This document shows positions 62,921-64,000 of a DNA stretch of 64,000 bases, piece after piece (the first letter of the stretch is position 1; every line of letters starts with the position of its first letter). Location: NCBI GenBank assembly GCA_024742485.1, contig JANSYK010000001.1, positions 1,054,001-1,118,000 on the forward strand. The letters run 5' to 3'. The position numbers and the translations under genes are program-made. The notes beneath the pieces are model-generated. The model did no database searches. It was not told the DNA's origin and saw only the letters and a list, made by a program, of their open reading frames with translations. Source of the stretch: Alphaproteobacteria bacterium (lineage in GTDB: Bacteria > Pseudomonadota > Alphaproteobacteria > Rhizobiales > Rhizobiaceae).

Positions 62921-62950
62921 AACAGGCGGCTTCGGTCGCCTGTTCTTTTT
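62921..62950 (+). terminator. Hairpin with T-run between tauA and tauB (partial terminator)
   Basis: AACAGGCG (62921-62928) pairs with CGCCTGTT (62937-62944), 8-base loop, followed by C and six T. It lies 14 bases after the tauA stop. As with xylF, it likely ends some transcripts so that the binding protein is made in excess. Confidence 0.8.
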
Positions 62951-62976
62951 TATTCGTTTGATTTTGGAGATTGCCC

Positions 62977-63777
62977 GTGACCGGCATCGCAATTGATAGC
63001 GTGTCAATGGTCTTCACGCTCCCCGGTGGCGGCGAAGTTCACGCGCTCAACAACGTATCGCTCGACATCAAGGAGGGAGAACTGGTTTCGGTTCTCGGTC
63101 CCTCCGGCTGCGGCAAAACAACATTGCTGAACATCGTCGCAGGATTTCTGGCACCCACCTCTGGTGAGGTTCGCCTCAACCACCATACCGTGACGGGACC
63201 GGGCTCGGAACGGGGCATGGTATTCCAGCAAGGAGCTCTGTTCGAATGGCTGACCGTCGAGCAGAATGTCGCCTTCGGCCCCAACATGGCTGGAAAACCA
63301 AAGGCTGAAACACAGGAAAAGGTTCAGCACCTGCTGGACACGGTTGGACTGTCGGATTTCGGCGAAAAGCCCGTCTATCAGCTTTCCGGCGGAATGCAGC
63401 AACGCGTCGCGCTGGCCAGATGTCTGGCGAACGACCCGGATGTCATCTTGATGGATGAACCCCTTGGTGCGCTGGATGCACTGACCCGTGAAAAGATGCA
63501 GGGCCTTGTCCTGCAGCTCTGGAAGGAAACCGGCAAAACCATCATCCTCATCACCCATTCGGTTGAGGAGGCTCTTTTCCTTGGCGAAAAACTCATCGTC
63601 ATGGCCCCCAGACCGGGTCGAATCGAGCGGGTTTACGAATTGCCCTTTGCCGATCTCGGGATGAGCAAAAGCCCGCGCGAAATCAAGGCGGGCGCCGACT
63701 TTGTCGAAAAGCGCGAAGAAATCCTCTCGATGATTTGGGAGATGGAAGAGGAAATCATGGGGCAGGCGACGGGATAA
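62977..63777 (+). CDS. tauB: Taurine-type ABC transporter ATPase
   Basis: 266 residues. Walker A GPSGCGKTT, Q-loop FQQGALFEWLTVEQNVAFG, signature LSGGMQQR, Walker B VILMDEPLGALDALTR, and HSVEEALFLG. It fits TauB/SsuB ATPases. I choose the GTG at 62977 with GGAG 7 bases upstream; the TTG at 62971 is too close to the ribosome site. It powers TauC; 6 bases separate it from tauC. Confidence 0.9.
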   Translation: MTGIAIDSVSMVFTLPGGGEVHALNNVSLDIKEGELVSVLGPSGCGKTTLLNIVAGFLAPTSGEVRLNHHTVTGPGSERGMVFQQGALFEWLTVEQNVAFGPNMAGKPKAETQEKVQHLLDTVGLSDFGEKPVYQLSGGMQQRVALARCLANDPDVILMDEPLGALDALTREKMQGLVLQLWKETGKTIILITHSVEEALFLGEKLIVMAPRPGRIERVYELPFADLGMSKSPREIKAGADFVEKREEILSMIWEMEEEIMGQATG

Positions 63778-63783
63778 ACGACC

Positions 63784-64000
63784 ATGACAGATAAAAAACA
63801 ACCTTCCGAAGCCGCCATCTGGCTTGGGCTCGCAGACAACACCTTCACCCGACAGAAGACAGTGAAATTTGGCGATGCCAGCGCCGTCAATTCAGGACGG
63901 TTTTACAGCATCCTGATCGTTTGCGGTCTGATTGCCCTTTGGGTCCTGTCGTCGCGTCTTGGATTGGTCAAGGAATTCTACTGGCCAACCATCGGCAGCA
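63784..64000 (+). CDS. tauC: Taurine-type ABC transporter permease, partial (3' end beyond window)
   Basis: The first 72 codons are present. The N-terminus is hydrophilic (MTDKKQPSEAAIWLGLADNT) and the first membrane segment begins near residue 42 (FYSILIVCGLIALWVLSSRLGL), followed by VKEFYWPTIGS, which matches the 'P...PS/GS' region of TauC/SsuC permeases. Position after tauB supports the name. The rest is outside the window. Confidence 0.8.
   Translation, partial: MTDKKQPSEAAIWLGLADNTFTRQKTVKFGDASAVNSGRFYSILIVCGLIALWVLSSRLGLVKEFYWPTIGS

Overview
The window looks like a chromosomal segment of an alphaproteobacterium, most likely of the Hyphomicrobiales (rhizobial or marine relatives). I base this on gene families and gene order: PcaQ with pcaCHG, a ROK-type XylR beside xylAB/xylFGH, a nagA-SIS-GntR-BadF/murQ-ABC block, DgcN/DgcA, and a MocR regulator next to xsc and tauABC. 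Coding density is high, with many ATGA overlaps. I saw no rRNA, tRNA, CRISPR array, phage gene or insertion sequence. Nearly every block is a catabolic operon with its own regulator.

Layout. 1-2.5 kb: protocatechuate operon pcaC-H-G (pcaG cut by the window edge) divergent from pcaQ. 2.7-4.1 kb: a nucleobase-type deaminase and a GcvA-like LysR regulator. 4.2-9.7 kb: a four-gene operon consistent with the end of lysine breakdown (glutaryl-CoA dehydrogenase, fused 2-oxoacid dehydrogenase E1, an altered FabD-like acyltransferase, a saccharopine-dehydrogenase-family enzyme). 10.1-11.2 kb: a PAP2 membrane phosphatase. 11.3-14.1 kb: D-amino acid and D-glutamate use (dgcN, dgcA, D-amino-acid transaminase). 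14.2-21.8 kb: xylose uptake and isomerisation with XylR, followed by a periplasmic di-haem oxidoreductase and a CRTAC1 repeat protein. 24.9-35.2 kb: amino-sugar and murein-sugar module (nagA, SIS deaminase, GntR, kinase; divergent murQ, ABC transporter, Gfo/Idh oxidoreductase). 35.3-38.9 kb: ferredoxin, DapA-family lyase, amidohydrolase, LysR. 39-45 kb: an NMT1-type ABC transporter with FAD oxidoreductase, CaiB-type CoA-transferase and enoyl-CoA hydratase of unknown substrate. 45.4-47.2 kb: iolB, a ParD-like protein and methionine aminopeptidase. 47.3-52.1 kb: an aromatic-acid CoA ligase/beta-oxidation operon under a MarR regulator. 52.3-64 kb: two FAD amine oxidases, a MocR/TauR regulator, sulfoacetaldehyde acetyltransferase (xsc), an MttB-superfamily methyltransferase and a taurine-type ABC transporter (tauABC, tauC cut by the edge).

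The most interesting part is the last block. Copies of TGGTGCCA-like boxes lie in all three control regions of the block (upstream of the MocR gene and its divergent neighbour, upstream of xsc, and between mttB and tauA). This suggests one regulon joining N-demethylation enzymes (MttB family, dimethylglycine-dehydrogenase type) to C2-sulfonate degradation. No taurine aminotransferase or taurine dehydrogenase is visible. A route for N-methylated taurines ending in Xsc is my hypothesis, not something the sequence proves. Other notable items are a 92-bp dispersed intergenic repeat (two clear copies, one partial), a FabD homologue with the malonyl-binding arginine replaced by methionine, and a ParD-like/Map pair preceded by three tandem 11-bp repeats.
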